64,000 bases of DNA from JABURQ01 sp029243145 (GTDB lineage: Bacteria > Planctomycetota > Planctomycetia > Planctomycetales > Planctomycetaceae), in the NCBI GenBank assembly GCA_965660145.1, contig CBFHYX010000004.1, positions 62,001-126,000 of the forward strand, read 5' to 3'. Every line of letters begins with the position of its first letter. The stretch's first letter is position 1. Below, in pieces: positions 42,755 to 52,540 of this stretch. The notes below the pieces were generated by a model that was given only the letters and a program-made list of their open reading frames with translations, was not told the origin of the DNA and did not search any database. The position numbers and the translations under genes are program-made.

Positions 42755-43775
42755 TTGTCAGCTCACCTTCCTTTGAGGGCGTTTCCGCCACAAGACGATC
42801 GATCACTTTATCACTGTCAATGCCTTCACTTTCTGCCGAGAAGTTGACGACAATACGATGTCGCAGAACCGGTTTGGCGAGAGCGGCAATATCTTCGGTC
42901 GAAACATGCATACGACCATTCAGAATGGCTCGTGTCTTGGCACCAAGCAGCAACATCTGCACGGCTCGCGGACCTGCTCCCCAACTGAGCCATTCGTCGA
43001 TGAATGCCGGGGCGCCCGGACGATTGACTCGCGTCTGGCGAACTAATGCCAGGGCGTAATCGACAACATGATCGGTGATTGGGACTTGTCGGACCAGTTC
43101 TTGAAGCTGGATAATTTCCTCTCCATCCAACACCGATTGTACTTCGTGTTTAATATTACTGGTGGTCGTTTTGGCAATCTCGCGTTCCTCACTGAACGAG
43201 GGATAGTCCACCGTCACTTTGAACATGAAACGGTCTTGTTGTGCTTCGGGAAGGGCGTATGTCCCTTCCTGTTCAATGGGGTTTTGTGTGGCCAGCACGA
43301 AAAATGGTTCGTCCAACATGTGGCGTGTTTGGCCCACTGTGACTTGTCGTTCTTGCATCGCCTCTAATAAAGCCGCTTGAGTTTTCGGTGGTGTGCGGTT
43401 GATTTCGTCGGCGAGCACTACGTTGTGAAACAAGGGGCCTTGAATAAACCGGAAGACACGCTCGCCGGTTTCTTTGTTTTCCTGCAAGACGTCGGTCCCG
43501 GTGATGTCGGCAGGCATCAAGTCGGGGGTGAACTGAATGCGAGAAAACGACATCGATAATGTTCGAGCCAGCGTGCTGATCATCAATGTCTTGGCAAGAC
43601 CGGGAACACCTTCCAGCAAGCAGTGACCACGTGAAAACAGGGCAATCAATAGCTGATCGACCACCTCGTCCTGTCCCACAATGACCTTGCTCATTTGCCC
43701 ACGAATTTTTGCGTAAGCATCGTTAATTCTTTTGACAGTTTCTTCGGTTTTGGCACCGCTCGGCTGATCGCTCAT
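42720..43775 (-). CDS. moxR: MoxR-family AAA+ ATPase
   Basis: This 351-aa AAA+ ATPase has Walker A EGVPGLAKT at residues 55-63, Walker B NVVLADEINRTPP with the helix QAALLEAMQER after it, a sensor-1 region (FVLATQNPIEQEG) and a C-terminal lid. All are intact. MoxR proteins remodel or insert metal into client enzymes and assist envelope functions, together with VWA partners. It is the first gene of the minus-strand arm, with DUF58 overlapping its end. The promoter must lie in the 290-base region that separates it from ispD. Confidence 0.97.
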   Translation of the reverse strand: MSDQPSGAKTEETVKRINDAYAKIRGQMSKVIVGQDEVVDQLLIALFSRGHCLLEGVPGLAKTLMISTLARTLSMSFSRIQFTPDLMPADITGTDVLQENKETGERVFRFIQGPLFHNVVLADEINRTPPKTQAALLEAMQERQVTVGQTRHMLDEPFFVLATQNPIEQEGTYALPEAQQDRFMFKVTVDYPSFSEEREIAKTTTSNIKHEVQSVLDGEEIIQLQELVRQVPITDHVVDYALALVRQTRVNRPGAPAFIDEWLSWGAGPRAVQMLLLGAKTRAILNGRMHVSTEDIAALAKPVLRHRIVVNFSAESEGIDSDKVIDRLVAETPSKEGELTSDPRLQKIFAA

Positions 43776-44065
43776 GAAGTCAAACTCGCTCCTGAAGAGA
43801 TGTCTCGATATTTGTCAGTATGAATGAATGATGTGTGTCATGTTAACGGTGCATCTTGAAGGACGCGACCGAAAAACCGATTTTCCCTGTCAGCATCTCC
43901 AGATGCTCCCACGACTTGACGCATCATGAGTGAGAACCCCACACAAAAATGAGAGCCGATTACGGCCTCCCCTGAGTTCTCATCATTCAGCAGGTTGTCC
44001 TCTCGGACTCTTCCCGACTAGGATAGTTTGATTCTTGCGGTCATATCATTCAGGAGCAGTCAGAA
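43776..44065. other. Intergenic region between moxR and ispD
   Basis: These 290 bases lie between two divergent genes and must contain both promoters. I could not define convincing promoter boxes and see no RNA gene. A stretch near 43928-43982 has short inverted segments (TGAGAAC / GTTCTCA) of uncertain meaning. Confidence 0.45.
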
Positions 44066-44809
44066 ATGCCCAAATTCGCAGTCATTCTTCCTGCTGCCGG
44101 TAAAAGCAGTCGATTCGGAAACACACAGGAAAAGAAGGTGTTTACCAATCTCAAAGATCGTGCCGTCTGGCTGCGCACAGCCGAGCATTTTGTCGAGCGA
44201 GACGATGTCTCGCAGACGATTATTGTAATTTCGCCCGAAGATGAAGAGAGGTTCAAAGAAAAATTTCGTCCCAATCTTGCATTTATGAACATTCAAATCG
44301 TACTTGGTGGAGCCGAACGTGCTGATTCGGTCTCAAACGGTCTGGCCGCCGTGAATGAAGATGTGGACTTTGTCGCGGTTCACGACGCGGCTCGACCATT
44401 GCTGGCGAAAAAGTGGATTGATGATGTCTTTGCCAAAGCCATCGAGACCGATGCTGCCATTTTGGCGCACAAAGTCGCTTCCACTCTGAAAAGAGTCAAC
44501 GAACAACAAAACATCGAAGAAACAGTCTCCCGAGAGCAATTGTGGGAAGCCCAGACGCCCCAAGTTTTCAGTAAATCTCTGCTCGAAGAGGCTTTTGAGA
44601 AACGCGAAGCTTTTGTCGCCACCGATGAGGCCCAATTGGTCGAACGGCTTCTGCATCCCGTCGCCATTGTGGCTTGCCCGGCAATTAACCTGAAAATTAC
44701 GACGAAAGAAGATCTGCAGATGGCCGAACATCTGCTGGCCGCGGTGCCCAAAGAGAAGTCACTCGGCTCGTTACACCCCTTTGCCGATGAAGGCCCACTT
44801 CCGTTGTAA
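44066..44809 (+). CDS. ispD: 2-C-methyl-D-erythritol 4-phosphate cytidylyltransferase
   Basis: This 247-aa enzyme couples CTP to MEP in the non-mevalonate isoprenoid pathway. It has the nucleotide-binding N-terminus PAAGKSSRFG (residues 9-18), the GGAERADSVSNGL block (81-93), HDAARP (106-111) and EAQTPQVF. Length and motif order fit the family. ATG 44066 follows CAGGAG. It sits between the two arms of the moxR-centred block with no functional tie to it that I can see. Isoprenoid precursors made here also feed menaquinone, for which the ubiDEX cluster is elsewhere in the window. Confidence 0.97.
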   Translation: MPKFAVILPAAGKSSRFGNTQEKKVFTNLKDRAVWLRTAEHFVERDDVSQTIIVISPEDEERFKEKFRPNLAFMNIQIVLGGAERADSVSNGLAAVNEDVDFVAVHDAARPLLAKKWIDDVFAKAIETDAAILAHKVASTLKRVNEQQNIEETVSREQLWEAQTPQVFSKSLLEEAFEKREAFVATDEAQLVERLLHPVAIVACPAINLKITTKEDLQMAEHLLAAVPKEKSLGSLHPFADEGPLPL

Positions 44810-44951
44810 ACTGTTTTCAGGAAAGGGGATGGAATCAGAGAAAACTTCTGTTAAACTAAAATCTTCCATCGGAATGGGAACTGCTCATCCTGAGAATGCG
44901 TCTGTGAAGAGATGAGTCTTTGACGTCATATTTGTAACGAAGGACATTACG

Positions 44952-46820
44952 ATGCCAGCCTTTGTCATTCCTTGCCCATACTGTGGGACTGAACTCAAAC
45001 TGAAAGATCGCAGTTTGATTGGTAAGAAGGGGAAATGTCCCAAATGCTCGAAGGCTTTTCGTCTGGAAGAACCCGAAGAAGAAGATGAAGTTCAGTTGGA
45101 ACTGGTTGCGCCTTCCCCTGCGGGAAACCAGTCTGCTACCAAGACGGCTCCTGTTCAACAGGCTCCTCAGATCAACACCTTCGAAGCTCCCGTCGTGGCT
45201 CCCGATATTGAATCGGGTGGTGTTCAGCGGATGAAGGAAATGCGTCGCAAGAATAAGAAGCGGCGTAATTTTCAGATTGTCATTGGTGGACTGGTCGCCG
45301 TTTTACTCGCGGGCACTATTTATTACATCAAGGATCAGCCGGAGAAGCAGGCCTTAGCAGCGGCAGAAGCCAAGAAGCCCAAACGGAATGCTGCCCACGA
45401 CGCGCAAAAAGCAAAAGACAAATCAGACTTGGAAGCCTTGGCAAATGCCGCTCCCACAAGAGGGGAGCCTATCGCATTGAACTTTATGCCCTCCGGGGCA
45501 CGAGTGATTATCAATTTGCATCCCGATGAATTCTGGAAACCAGGATCTTTGGCAGAAGAGTTTCGCTATTGTATTGGCCCTTTGGGGATTTGGCTGGAAA
45601 CAGAAATCAAAGCGCTGACAAAGTTTGATCCTTCTGAAATTGACCGCTTAAGAATTTGTCTGATACCGGGTTTGCGAAACGAACGCCCGAAAGTAGCCGC
45701 GTATGTCGAATTGAAGGAAGAACAGTTGGAATCCACGCTGATTAAGCTGTTTCCAGGGGACAGCGTCAACGACTACGAGCCGAAAATATATTTGACAGGC
45801 GATGACTGCTTCATCCATATCGATAATCGGCGTTTTGCCGTGGGGCCGGGAGAGTACGCACAAGAAATGGCCGACGCGATTGATGTCAACGCAGTCACAA
45901 ATCGTGACATCGAAACGATGCTGTTGAAGACCGACAGTGAAAGGCATTTGACGATACTCTTTGATCCCAAAATTCTAAGACTCGAACAAGTGAGTTGGTT
46001 CCCGGAAAACGCCCGCCCTGTTTTGAATCATTTCTTGGACTGGTTAGGCGATGATGTTCTCACTGCAATTTGGAGTGTTCATCTCGATGATCAATTCCAT
46101 CATGAAATGTTGCTTCGCAACGATGCCGCCGCGCTACCTGCCACTGTGCAACGCAAACTGAGTCAGCGATTGGAAGAGATGCCGGAGCGAGTGTTGAGTG
46201 CGGTGCGAAAAATGACACCGCAACAAATCGGTCCTCGAAAAATTATCGGCCGATATCCGGCGATGGCGAAAGTCTTCACGATGGCAACGTCCAGCGGCTC
46301 CGATGATCGGTCGGTTCAATTCACGACGGTACTCAACGACCGAGCCGCTCCCAACCTTGCTTTGGGGACTTTGATGGCATGGGATGAATCGACCCGGACC
46401 GACTTCAATAAGTCAGATTCTCCAGCCGCGATGGTTGCCTCCAATCAACCTAAGAAAGAGCTAACTTTCGAAGAGAAATTGCAAAAGCAGATCGAGATCG
46501 ATTTCGGCAGAATGCCACTGCAAGATGCCTTTGCTTATATTGCTGACGAAGCGGTACTCAGCTTGGAAATTGAAGGGGATGCACTCAAGTTGGCCGGCTT
46601 CACTAAGAATATGCCTCAAACCTTCAAGTATGAACAAATCAGTGTCACTAAGGCGATTTTGGCAATCATCAACGGTGAAGGGAACTCGATTATCAAAGAC
46701 TCCATTACGAAAGGAACGGGTAAGATTGGCCTGTTTCTGGATGACACCGGCAAAGGTTTCATCATTGCCACCGAGAAATACATTGCCGACCAGGGGAAAA
46801 CCGCTTATCAGTTGAAGTAA
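44952..46820 (+). CDS. Zinc-ribbon, membrane-anchored protein with STN-like C-terminus
   Basis: This 622-aa protein starts with a Cys4 zinc ribbon (C8-x2-C11-x17-C29-x2-C32), has a basic patch (RRKNKKRRNF) and a membrane helix (QIVIGGLVAVLLAGTIYYI, about residues 105-123), and is otherwise periplasmic. The middle is an unassigned alpha/beta region of ~300 residues. The final ~110 residues (IEIDFGRMPLQDAFAYIADEA then TKAILAIINGEG) look STN-like. It shares the same cysteine spacing and end-to-end plan with the zinc-ribbon gene of the other arm, but the middle differs (no DUF1559-like part). It leads the plus-strand arm. ATG has GAAGGA upstream. Confidence 0.8.
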   Translation: MPAFVIPCPYCGTELKLKDRSLIGKKGKCPKCSKAFRLEEPEEEDEVQLELVAPSPAGNQSATKTAPVQQAPQINTFEAPVVAPDIESGGVQRMKEMRRKNKKRRNFQIVIGGLVAVLLAGTIYYIKDQPEKQALAAAEAKKPKRNAAHDAQKAKDKSDLEALANAAPTRGEPIALNFMPSGARVIINLHPDEFWKPGSLAEEFRYCIGPLGIWLETEIKALTKFDPSEIDRLRICLIPGLRNERPKVAAYVELKEEQLESTLIKLFPGDSVNDYEPKIYLTGDDCFIHIDNRRFAVGPGEYAQEMADAIDVNAVTNRDIETMLLKTDSERHLTILFDPKILRLEQVSWFPENARPVLNHFLDWLGDDVLTAIWSVHLDDQFHHEMLLRNDAAALPATVQRKLSQRLEEMPERVLSAVRKMTPQQIGPRKIIGRYPAMAKVFTMATSSGSDDRSVQFTTVLNDRAAPNLALGTLMAWDESTRTDFNKSDSPAAMVASNQPKKELTFEEKLQKQIEIDFGRMPLQDAFAYIADEAVLSLEIEGDALKLAGFTKNMPQTFKYEQISVTKAILAIINGEGNSIIKDSITKGTGKIGLFLDDTGKGFIIATEKYIADQGKTAYQLK

Positions 46821-46878
46821 ACCGTTCCATTCCCAGAGACTTGCGTTGGATCATCCCGGTTCAAACGTCTTAAATTAG

Positions 46879-46894
46879 GGGCAGCCGTCTGCCC
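46879..46894. other. Short GC hairpin in the 46.8 kb gap
   Basis: GGGCAG (46879-46884) and CTGCCC (46889-46894) form a 6-bp stem with a 4-base loop between two genes of the plus arm. There is no T run, so it may modulate transcript stability or be chance. Confidence 0.3.
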
Positions 46895-46930
46895 TCAACC
46901 CATTTGTTTTGAAAGAGAAATTCGAGCCGC

Positions 46931-49477
46931 ATGTCGAGCCTGCCCTATCGTCCATTGCACCCGGAACTGGAAAATGTGCTGGATAAGCTGCGGCTCAAAA
47001 TCCAGTCGTATCTCTTCTTTCATGGTTTGGCACTCGTTCTGGTGACGTTGTGCATTGGCTTTTTTGCCACAATTTCTCTCGATTGGCTCTACTTTCAGGT
47101 TAGCCGATTGGAACTACCCGTCGTGGTCCGAGTGTTAATGGCGGTGGGCATGGTCGCCGCCATCACTTGGGTACTGGCAAATCAAGTGTTTCTACGACTC
47201 CTCAAGAGCAAAAAAGCTCAATCGTTGGCGATGATTTTGGAACGTCGATTTCCTGAATTGAATGATCGACTCATCACCGCTGTTGAAATGAATAGCGAGA
47301 GTTCTGCCCATCACACACCACTTTCCCAAGCGATGTTGGATCATACGATCGAGGACGTAAGTCATTCCGCAAGTCAGCTCGAACTTTCCGATGTGTTCGA
47401 CTGGAAACCTTTGATTCGCGGCTGGGCCATTGCGGTGGTGTTGGTCTTTGGTGTCGGCACCGTGGCGGCAGCAATGCCCCAAACCTTTGCACGATGGTCG
47501 CGAGCATTTGTCTATTTTGACAGCATCTATTGGATGCGACAGACCTCCCTGGATGTTGTCGTTCTCGCCGAGCCGGGAGATCGTGAACGCCCCTTTATCG
47601 ATGGTGTCTACAAACACCCGCGCGGATCGGATTTGAAACTGCTGGTTTCAGTGCCGGAAGGAACAAACCCGTTGGGTCTGGAATGGGCCGTCCCCGAAGA
47701 TGTGGAAATCGAATATCTTTTTGAGACAACCAGCGGAGGAGATGTGAAGTCCCTCGCACGGCGCGGGGAACGGAAATTTCAGTTCAAGATGAATTCGGTT
47801 TTGGATGGCTTCAAGTTTTGGGTTTCAGGCAACGACTATATTAATCGCACACCGTATCGTGTGGAGATTGTTTCTCCTCCCCAACCCGATTCCATCGCCT
47901 TGCATTGTCACTACCCGGCATACATGGGATTGAATTTGTCCGAGGGTGATGACGCTCCGCTTGATGAGCGCCAACTTCAGGGTAAGCAGATTCGGATCCC
48001 GGCAGAGACCGCCTTTCTTTTGACTCTGAAATCGAACAAGCCGCTCACAAGCGTCATTGTTCAGGCGGGGCCTTACGAATTCACTCTCGGACAGTTTGCG
48101 ACTTCTCCAAACGAGACAGGTGAGTCAAATAATACCGAAAAAACCAAGAAGTCTACGGCTTCAAACGTGCGGGATGTCCATGAAGATGGGAGCTATGGCT
48201 CCCGGCAAGCAATCTCTTCATCACTGGCCAAAGCAGTGATGGATTCCTCGAATCAAACGGTTCGATTGCCATTTGTTCTGAGTTCAAAAACAATCGAGGA
48301 AATCGCAGGTCGCGAGTTTGGGCTTCCAGAAGAGTTTGGCAAGCCGTGGGTGATTCCTGCCGATTCTGAATTCAAAATTTATCTGGAAGATCAAGACGGG
48401 ATCATCTCCGCAGAGCCGGAGCGATTTTCTGTTCTGTCAGTTGAAGATGCTCCGCCTCAAATTGAAACGGAACTCGCGGGAATCGGATCTTCCATTACGA
48501 AGAAAGCTCGCATTCCTGTGAAGGGTCTTGTGACCGATGATTTTGGAATTCTCAAAACCTATTTCGACTTCAAAATTGATGATGCCGAAAAATATCGTTT
48601 GCGACCCTTCAAGACGCCGCCCCGTAGACGAGACGGAAAAGTTGCCCTCGAACATCGACTTGCCGAATCAGAAATCATCAGCTTCGAACGATTCAATGTT
48701 GAACCTCTCGAACTTGATCCCGGTCAGAAACTCATTCTGACTGTGTACGCGATGGATAACGACAATCTGAATGGCCCGCATGAGAATCGGGGACGCACCT
48801 ACAATTTCACAATCGTCACCGAACAAGAACTGCTGGCCATTCTCAATGACCGAGAAATCAATCTGCGACGGCAATTCGAGCAAATTATTTCTGAACTTGA
48901 ACGGACTCGCGATGATTTGTTGGTCCACCGAGATCAAGCAGCCGAATTGGTCAAACTTCGCGAAACGGCTGATTCCGATCCCGATAAGAAAGACAAGCTA
49001 CACGTCTCTGTGACCAATGCCGCCGAGCGATCAAGGCATCAAATCGGAAAGAATCGCACCGAAACGACGGCGGTGGCGGAATCGTTTCAGCGCATCCTGG
49101 ATGAGCTAAAAAACAATCGCGTGCATTCGACCGAACAGATCGAGAAGATCGAATCACTGATCATCACACCCCTCAAGCAAATTACGGAAAGCACGTTCGA
49201 AGATGCCGATATCGCCGTGGGATTGTTCAGTCAGAAAAACGATGAACAAGAAAATCCGCTGCCGGCCATCGATCAGACGACTGACTCTCTCAACCTCTTA
49301 CTGACTCAAATGAGGAAGGTTTTGGAGGAAATGTCGGATCTTGCCGAGTTCCACGAATTGATCCAGGGATTGCGGGAAATGATCAATGGCGCGGAAAATG
49401 TGCAGGAAAAGACAGAGAAAAAGCAAAAAGAAGATGTCGAGAAACTGAAAGACAGTCTGAAAAAGTTGGGGATTTAA
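46931..49477 (+). CDS. Large membrane protein, DUF4175-like N-terminus and coiled-coil tail
   Basis: This 848-aa protein has three hydrophobic helices (about 30-53, 63-87 and 160-180), with the motif KAQSLAMILERRFPELNDRLITAVEM between the second and third, as in DUF4175-type proteins of alphaproteobacteria. A long periplasmic beta-rich region (about 230-610) contains repeated Ig-like patterns and a charged linker. The last ~220 residues are coiled-coil (LNDREINLRRQFEQIISELERTRDDLLVHR in outline). There is no enzymatic motif. It follows the zinc-ribbon gene and is followed by two secreted helical proteins, all of which probably build one complex. The DUF assignment is tentative. Confidence 0.72.
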   Translation: MSSLPYRPLHPELENVLDKLRLKIQSYLFFHGLALVLVTLCIGFFATISLDWLYFQVSRLELPVVVRVLMAVGMVAAITWVLANQVFLRLLKSKKAQSLAMILERRFPELNDRLITAVEMNSESSAHHTPLSQAMLDHTIEDVSHSASQLELSDVFDWKPLIRGWAIAVVLVFGVGTVAAAMPQTFARWSRAFVYFDSIYWMRQTSLDVVVLAEPGDRERPFIDGVYKHPRGSDLKLLVSVPEGTNPLGLEWAVPEDVEIEYLFETTSGGDVKSLARRGERKFQFKMNSVLDGFKFWVSGNDYINRTPYRVEIVSPPQPDSIALHCHYPAYMGLNLSEGDDAPLDERQLQGKQIRIPAETAFLLTLKSNKPLTSVIVQAGPYEFTLGQFATSPNETGESNNTEKTKKSTASNVRDVHEDGSYGSRQAISSSLAKAVMDSSNQTVRLPFVLSSKTIEEIAGREFGLPEEFGKPWVIPADSEFKIYLEDQDGIISAEPERFSVLSVEDAPPQIETELAGIGSSITKKARIPVKGLVTDDFGILKTYFDFKIDDAEKYRLRPFKTPPRRRDGKVALEHRLAESEIISFERFNVEPLELDPGQKLILTVYAMDNDNLNGPHENRGRTYNFTIVTEQELLAILNDREINLRRQFEQIISELERTRDDLLVHRDQAAELVKLRETADSDPDKKDKLHVSVTNAAERSRHQIGKNRTETTAVAESFQRILDELKNNRVHSTEQIEKIESLIITPLKQITESTFEDADIAVGLFSQKNDEQENPLPAIDQTTDSLNLLLTQMRKVLEEMSDLAEFHELIQGLREMINGAENVQEKTEKKQKEDVEKLKDSLKKLGI

Positions 49478-49588
49478 CATGAACAAGACTCCGCCAAACG
49501 CGACATTCATCTCGTCCCACAGGAGCCTTGGTCGTATAATTCCCCGGCAAACAGATAGCTTCTTCCACGCAGCACAGGGAGACCGTCG

Positions 49589-51412
49589 ATGATTTCTAAA
49601 CTATGCAAACTGGTCTGTCTATCGAGTCTGCTGCTGGTGATCGGTCTACAGGTGGGCAATCCCGTGGTCGGTGTGGCACAAGAGGCCGTTCCCGCAGCAG
49701 CAGCCGAGGCGGCTGACACGCTCAAGCTTCCTCAAGAGCAAGAAGCCATTGCTTTACGTTATGAGCGATTTGAAAACACTATGCTGAAGATGGCCGAGTA
49801 CCTTCGCAAAACCGACCCGGAGCAGGCTGAGCTACTTGTTCGCGGGATTGGACAAAGTAAATCGGATCGTATTTCCGGGCAGATGGGGCAAATCGTGAAG
49901 TTGCTGGCAGACGAACAGTATGGCGATGCGATGGATCGCGAAACGAAAGTGATTGAATCGCTCAAATCGCTGCTCGATTTGCTCGAAAGTGGTGACCGCC
50001 GTAGCGAACTGCAAGCAGAACAGGAACGCATTCAACAAATCCTTAAAGATTTACAGATCACCATTGGCAAGTCGAAAGACGCCCGCGCCTCGAATGAACG
50101 TGGCGACGAAGTCGAACGAGCCATCGAACAGCAAGAGATCGCCGAAGCATCCGGCAAAAAATTGGTTGAGAAAATCGATGGCCAAGATGCCGAACGACAA
50201 TCCAAAACGGGTGAAGAAGGGGAAGATTCCAATAACGAACCCAAAGAGGTTAAGCCAGGCGATCCCCAAGAGGGAGAAGGTGAAAAAGGGGAAGGCAAAG
50301 AGGGTGAACCAAAGGAAGGTGAATCCGGTGAAGGCAAGCCGAAAGAGGGGGAATCAAAACCGGGCGAAGGCGATCCCAAAGAAGGTAAGTCTGGTGAAGA
50401 TAAGCCGAAAGAAGGTGAATCTGGCATGCCCAGCGAGGGAGAACCTCAAGAGGGGGAACCCAAAGAGGGCGAGTCAAAGTCTGGGAAATCACAACCGGGC
50501 AAGTCTCAACCAGGTCAACCTCCCAAAGGAGAGTCGGGAGAGTCTCAAGAGGGACAGCAAGATTCAGGAGAACAGGGCGAACAAGCCGACGAAGAGAAGA
50601 CGGCCGGACGCGATGACATTGCACAAGCCGTTGATCGTATGAATCGCGCGATCGAGGAACTCAAAAAGAAAAATCGCGACAACGCATCTCGCGAACAATC
50701 CGAGGCGATTGCCAAACTGGAAGAGGCCAAAGCCAAACTGGAAGAAATACTTCGTCAGCTTCGTGAAGAAGAACGCGAATTGTTGCTCGCGGCACTCGAA
50801 GCTCGATTTCAAAAGATGCTCGCCATGCAGGTGATGGTTTATACGGGGACCATCAATCTCGATAAAACCCCTCAACCCGATTGGACCAGTCGACATCACG
50901 CTCGTTCGCGAGAGTTGGCACAAACCGAAGATGAGATCGCGTTGGAAGCTGTCAAAGCACTCGATTTGCTGAAAGCGGAAGGGTCATCGATTGCATTTCC
51001 TGAAGCGATTGAACAAATGCGTTCCGATATGCTGACGGTCGCAAAACGACTTGAACAGTCGCAAACGGGCGAACTGACTCAAGTGATAGAAGAAGACCTG
51101 ATCGAAGCCTTACAGGAAATCGTCGAAGCGCTCCAAAAGGAAATGGAAAAGTCGGAAGAGGAAAAAGAACAACAGCAACAACAGCAGCAACAACAATCGC
51201 AGCAACCGCCTCTCGTGGATAAGCTGGCAGAATTGAAGATGCTCCGTTCGTTGCAATTACGAATCAACCGCAGAACTCGAGTTTTGGCACGTGAATTTCG
51301 TGGTGAAGCAGCCGATTCGACCGATGTTGTCGACCAATTGCACGAGCTTTCCAGGCGACAGTCACGGATTCAGAAAACAACATACGATCTCGCCACCGGG
51401 CGTAATCAATAA
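49589..51412 (+). CDS. Secreted charged coiled-coil protein with Gly/Glu/Lys repeats
   Basis: This 607-aa protein starts with a signal peptide (LVCLSSLLLVIGLQVGNPVVGVAQE). Residues ~40-200 and ~345-600 are helical and coiled-coil-like. Between them, at about 205-330, lies a tract built from short repeats of the type KEGE, GEGKP and SGEDKP, with a Pro/Gln part. Near the end is a run of nine Gln residues. It is highly charged and probably extended in the periplasm. Its 3' neighbour begins 22 bases after it, so it is cotranscribed. I do not recognise a family. Confidence 0.75.
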   Translation: MISKLCKLVCLSSLLLVIGLQVGNPVVGVAQEAVPAAAAEAADTLKLPQEQEAIALRYERFENTMLKMAEYLRKTDPEQAELLVRGIGQSKSDRISGQMGQIVKLLADEQYGDAMDRETKVIESLKSLLDLLESGDRRSELQAEQERIQQILKDLQITIGKSKDARASNERGDEVERAIEQQEIAEASGKKLVEKIDGQDAERQSKTGEEGEDSNNEPKEVKPGDPQEGEGEKGEGKEGEPKEGESGEGKPKEGESKPGEGDPKEGKSGEDKPKEGESGMPSEGEPQEGEPKEGESKSGKSQPGKSQPGQPPKGESGESQEGQQDSGEQGEQADEEKTAGRDDIAQAVDRMNRAIEELKKKNRDNASREQSEAIAKLEEAKAKLEEILRQLREEERELLLAALEARFQKMLAMQVMVYTGTINLDKTPQPDWTSRHHARSRELAQTEDEIALEAVKALDLLKAEGSSIAFPEAIEQMRSDMLTVAKRLEQSQTGELTQVIEEDLIEALQEIVEALQKEMEKSEEEKEQQQQQQQQQSQQPPLVDKLAELKMLRSLQLRINRRTRVLAREFRGEAADSTDVVDQLHELSRRQSRIQKTTYDLATGRNQ

Positions 51413-51434
51413 CCTCTCAGGAGGGAATACTAAC

Positions 51435-52484
51435 ATGCGGTTTCAAAACCTCTCGCAGACAACTCTTCGGCTGCTGGCAGTGGCGACGATTCTCGGCACT
51501 GGCATCGTTGCTGTTCGCGCGGACGAACTGGATCTGATTGAAACACCCCGATTTGGAGATATTAAAACCAGAATCCTAGAAGAAGTGGCCTTACGAAAGA
51601 TCGCAGACCAAGCCATCAATCAGGAGGTCGGTCAACTCTGGTCGTCTCCCGACGAAGTTCCTCCTGCGTCAGAAATTTTCAATCGAGTCATTACCACTTT
51701 TCGATTGATTGACCCTGCGGCAAATGACTTCCTTACGAAATGTCGTCTTTCGATTCAGCCGCGTCAGATCCCCGTTGCCGACTTGATCGACAACACTGAG
51801 AATTCAAAGTTCTATCGCACAAATCTCATACAGTTTTATGCCGTGTATTTGGTCCGCATGAAACTGTACGACGAATCGCTTCCCTATTTCGATCAATTGA
51901 ATTTGAAACATTCTGCCGACCCACCGACGGCATTGTTCCATCAAGCGGTGGCTCAATCGGAGTTGTTGATGAAGAATGAAGGGTTGGCAACGATTGAAAC
52001 ATTGACGAAAAAGACGGAGGCCGTCCCCGAACGATATGCGACCGTCGCCGAGTTGATGAAGTTTCAATTGGCGTCCATTAAAGAAGAGTCGCTCGACGAA
52101 GTGGCTCAGCGGATGAAAGATGTCAAACGTCGACTCTCTCTGGGACGTGGCGGACAAGATACGCAAAAGAAAGAAGAAGAGATCGTCACGTTACTCGATT
52201 CGATCATCGAGAAAATTGAACAATCCAGCGGTTCGGGAGGTGGCAGTGGCGCGGGGGGAAACAGCAATCAACCGGGGGGAGGCTCTCAGGAAAGCGTCGT
52301 CAAGGGAACGTCTGCTCCCGGTGAAGTTGACAAGAAAGATCTCAAAAAACAGTCCGGTTGGGGGGCTTTGCCCGAAGCAGAAGTTACCAAAGCGAAAAAC
52401 TTGTTGAAGCGAGACTTCCCGGAAAATTATCGGCGTGCCATCGAAGCCTATTTTCGCAAGTCTGCCGGACGACGACCTGAGTAG
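51435..52484 (+). CDS. Secreted TPR-like protein of unknown function
   Basis: This protein has about 349 aa counting from ATG 51435, which follows CAGGAGGGA. It has a signal peptide (LRLLAVATILGTGIVAVRADE). Residues ~110-235 are helical with TPR-like pattern (AVYLVRMKLYDESLPYFDQL, ALFHQAVAQSELLMKNEGLA). A Gly/Ser/Asn-rich linker (about 260-290) precedes a conserved-looking end (SGWGALPEAEVTKAKNLLKRDFPENYRRAIEAYFRKSAG). This last motif recurs at the C-termini of planctomycete proteins of this cluster. It probably docks to the upstream coiled-coil protein, which is inferred only from operon order. Confidence 0.72.
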   Translation: MRFQNLSQTTLRLLAVATILGTGIVAVRADELDLIETPRFGDIKTRILEEVALRKIADQAINQEVGQLWSSPDEVPPASEIFNRVITTFRLIDPAANDFLTKCRLSIQPRQIPVADLIDNTENSKFYRTNLIQFYAVYLVRMKLYDESLPYFDQLNLKHSADPPTALFHQAVAQSELLMKNEGLATIETLTKKTEAVPERYATVAELMKFQLASIKEESLDEVAQRMKDVKRRLSLGRGGQDTQKKEEEIVTLLDSIIEKIEQSSGSGGGSGAGGNSNQPGGGSQESVVKGTSAPGEVDKKDLKKQSGWGALPEAEVTKAKNLLKRDFPENYRRAIEAYFRKSAGRRPE

Positions 52485-52540
52485 GACACTCAGAGCTTCA
52501 GTAATCAAGAGCGGCAGATGATATTCAGGAACAATACATT

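Noticed and set aside
50032..50427. Antisense frame of Pro/Ser/Phe repeats opposite the Gly/Glu/Lys tract
   Set aside because: It is the reverse complement of a low-complexity coding repeat. The opposite frame has the signal peptide, Shine-Dalgarno and neighbours.
51180..51215. The CAG/CAA-type repeat as a mobile or disease-like expansion
   Set aside because: It is a short in-frame Gln run within a coding region with no sign of instability in a single sequence.
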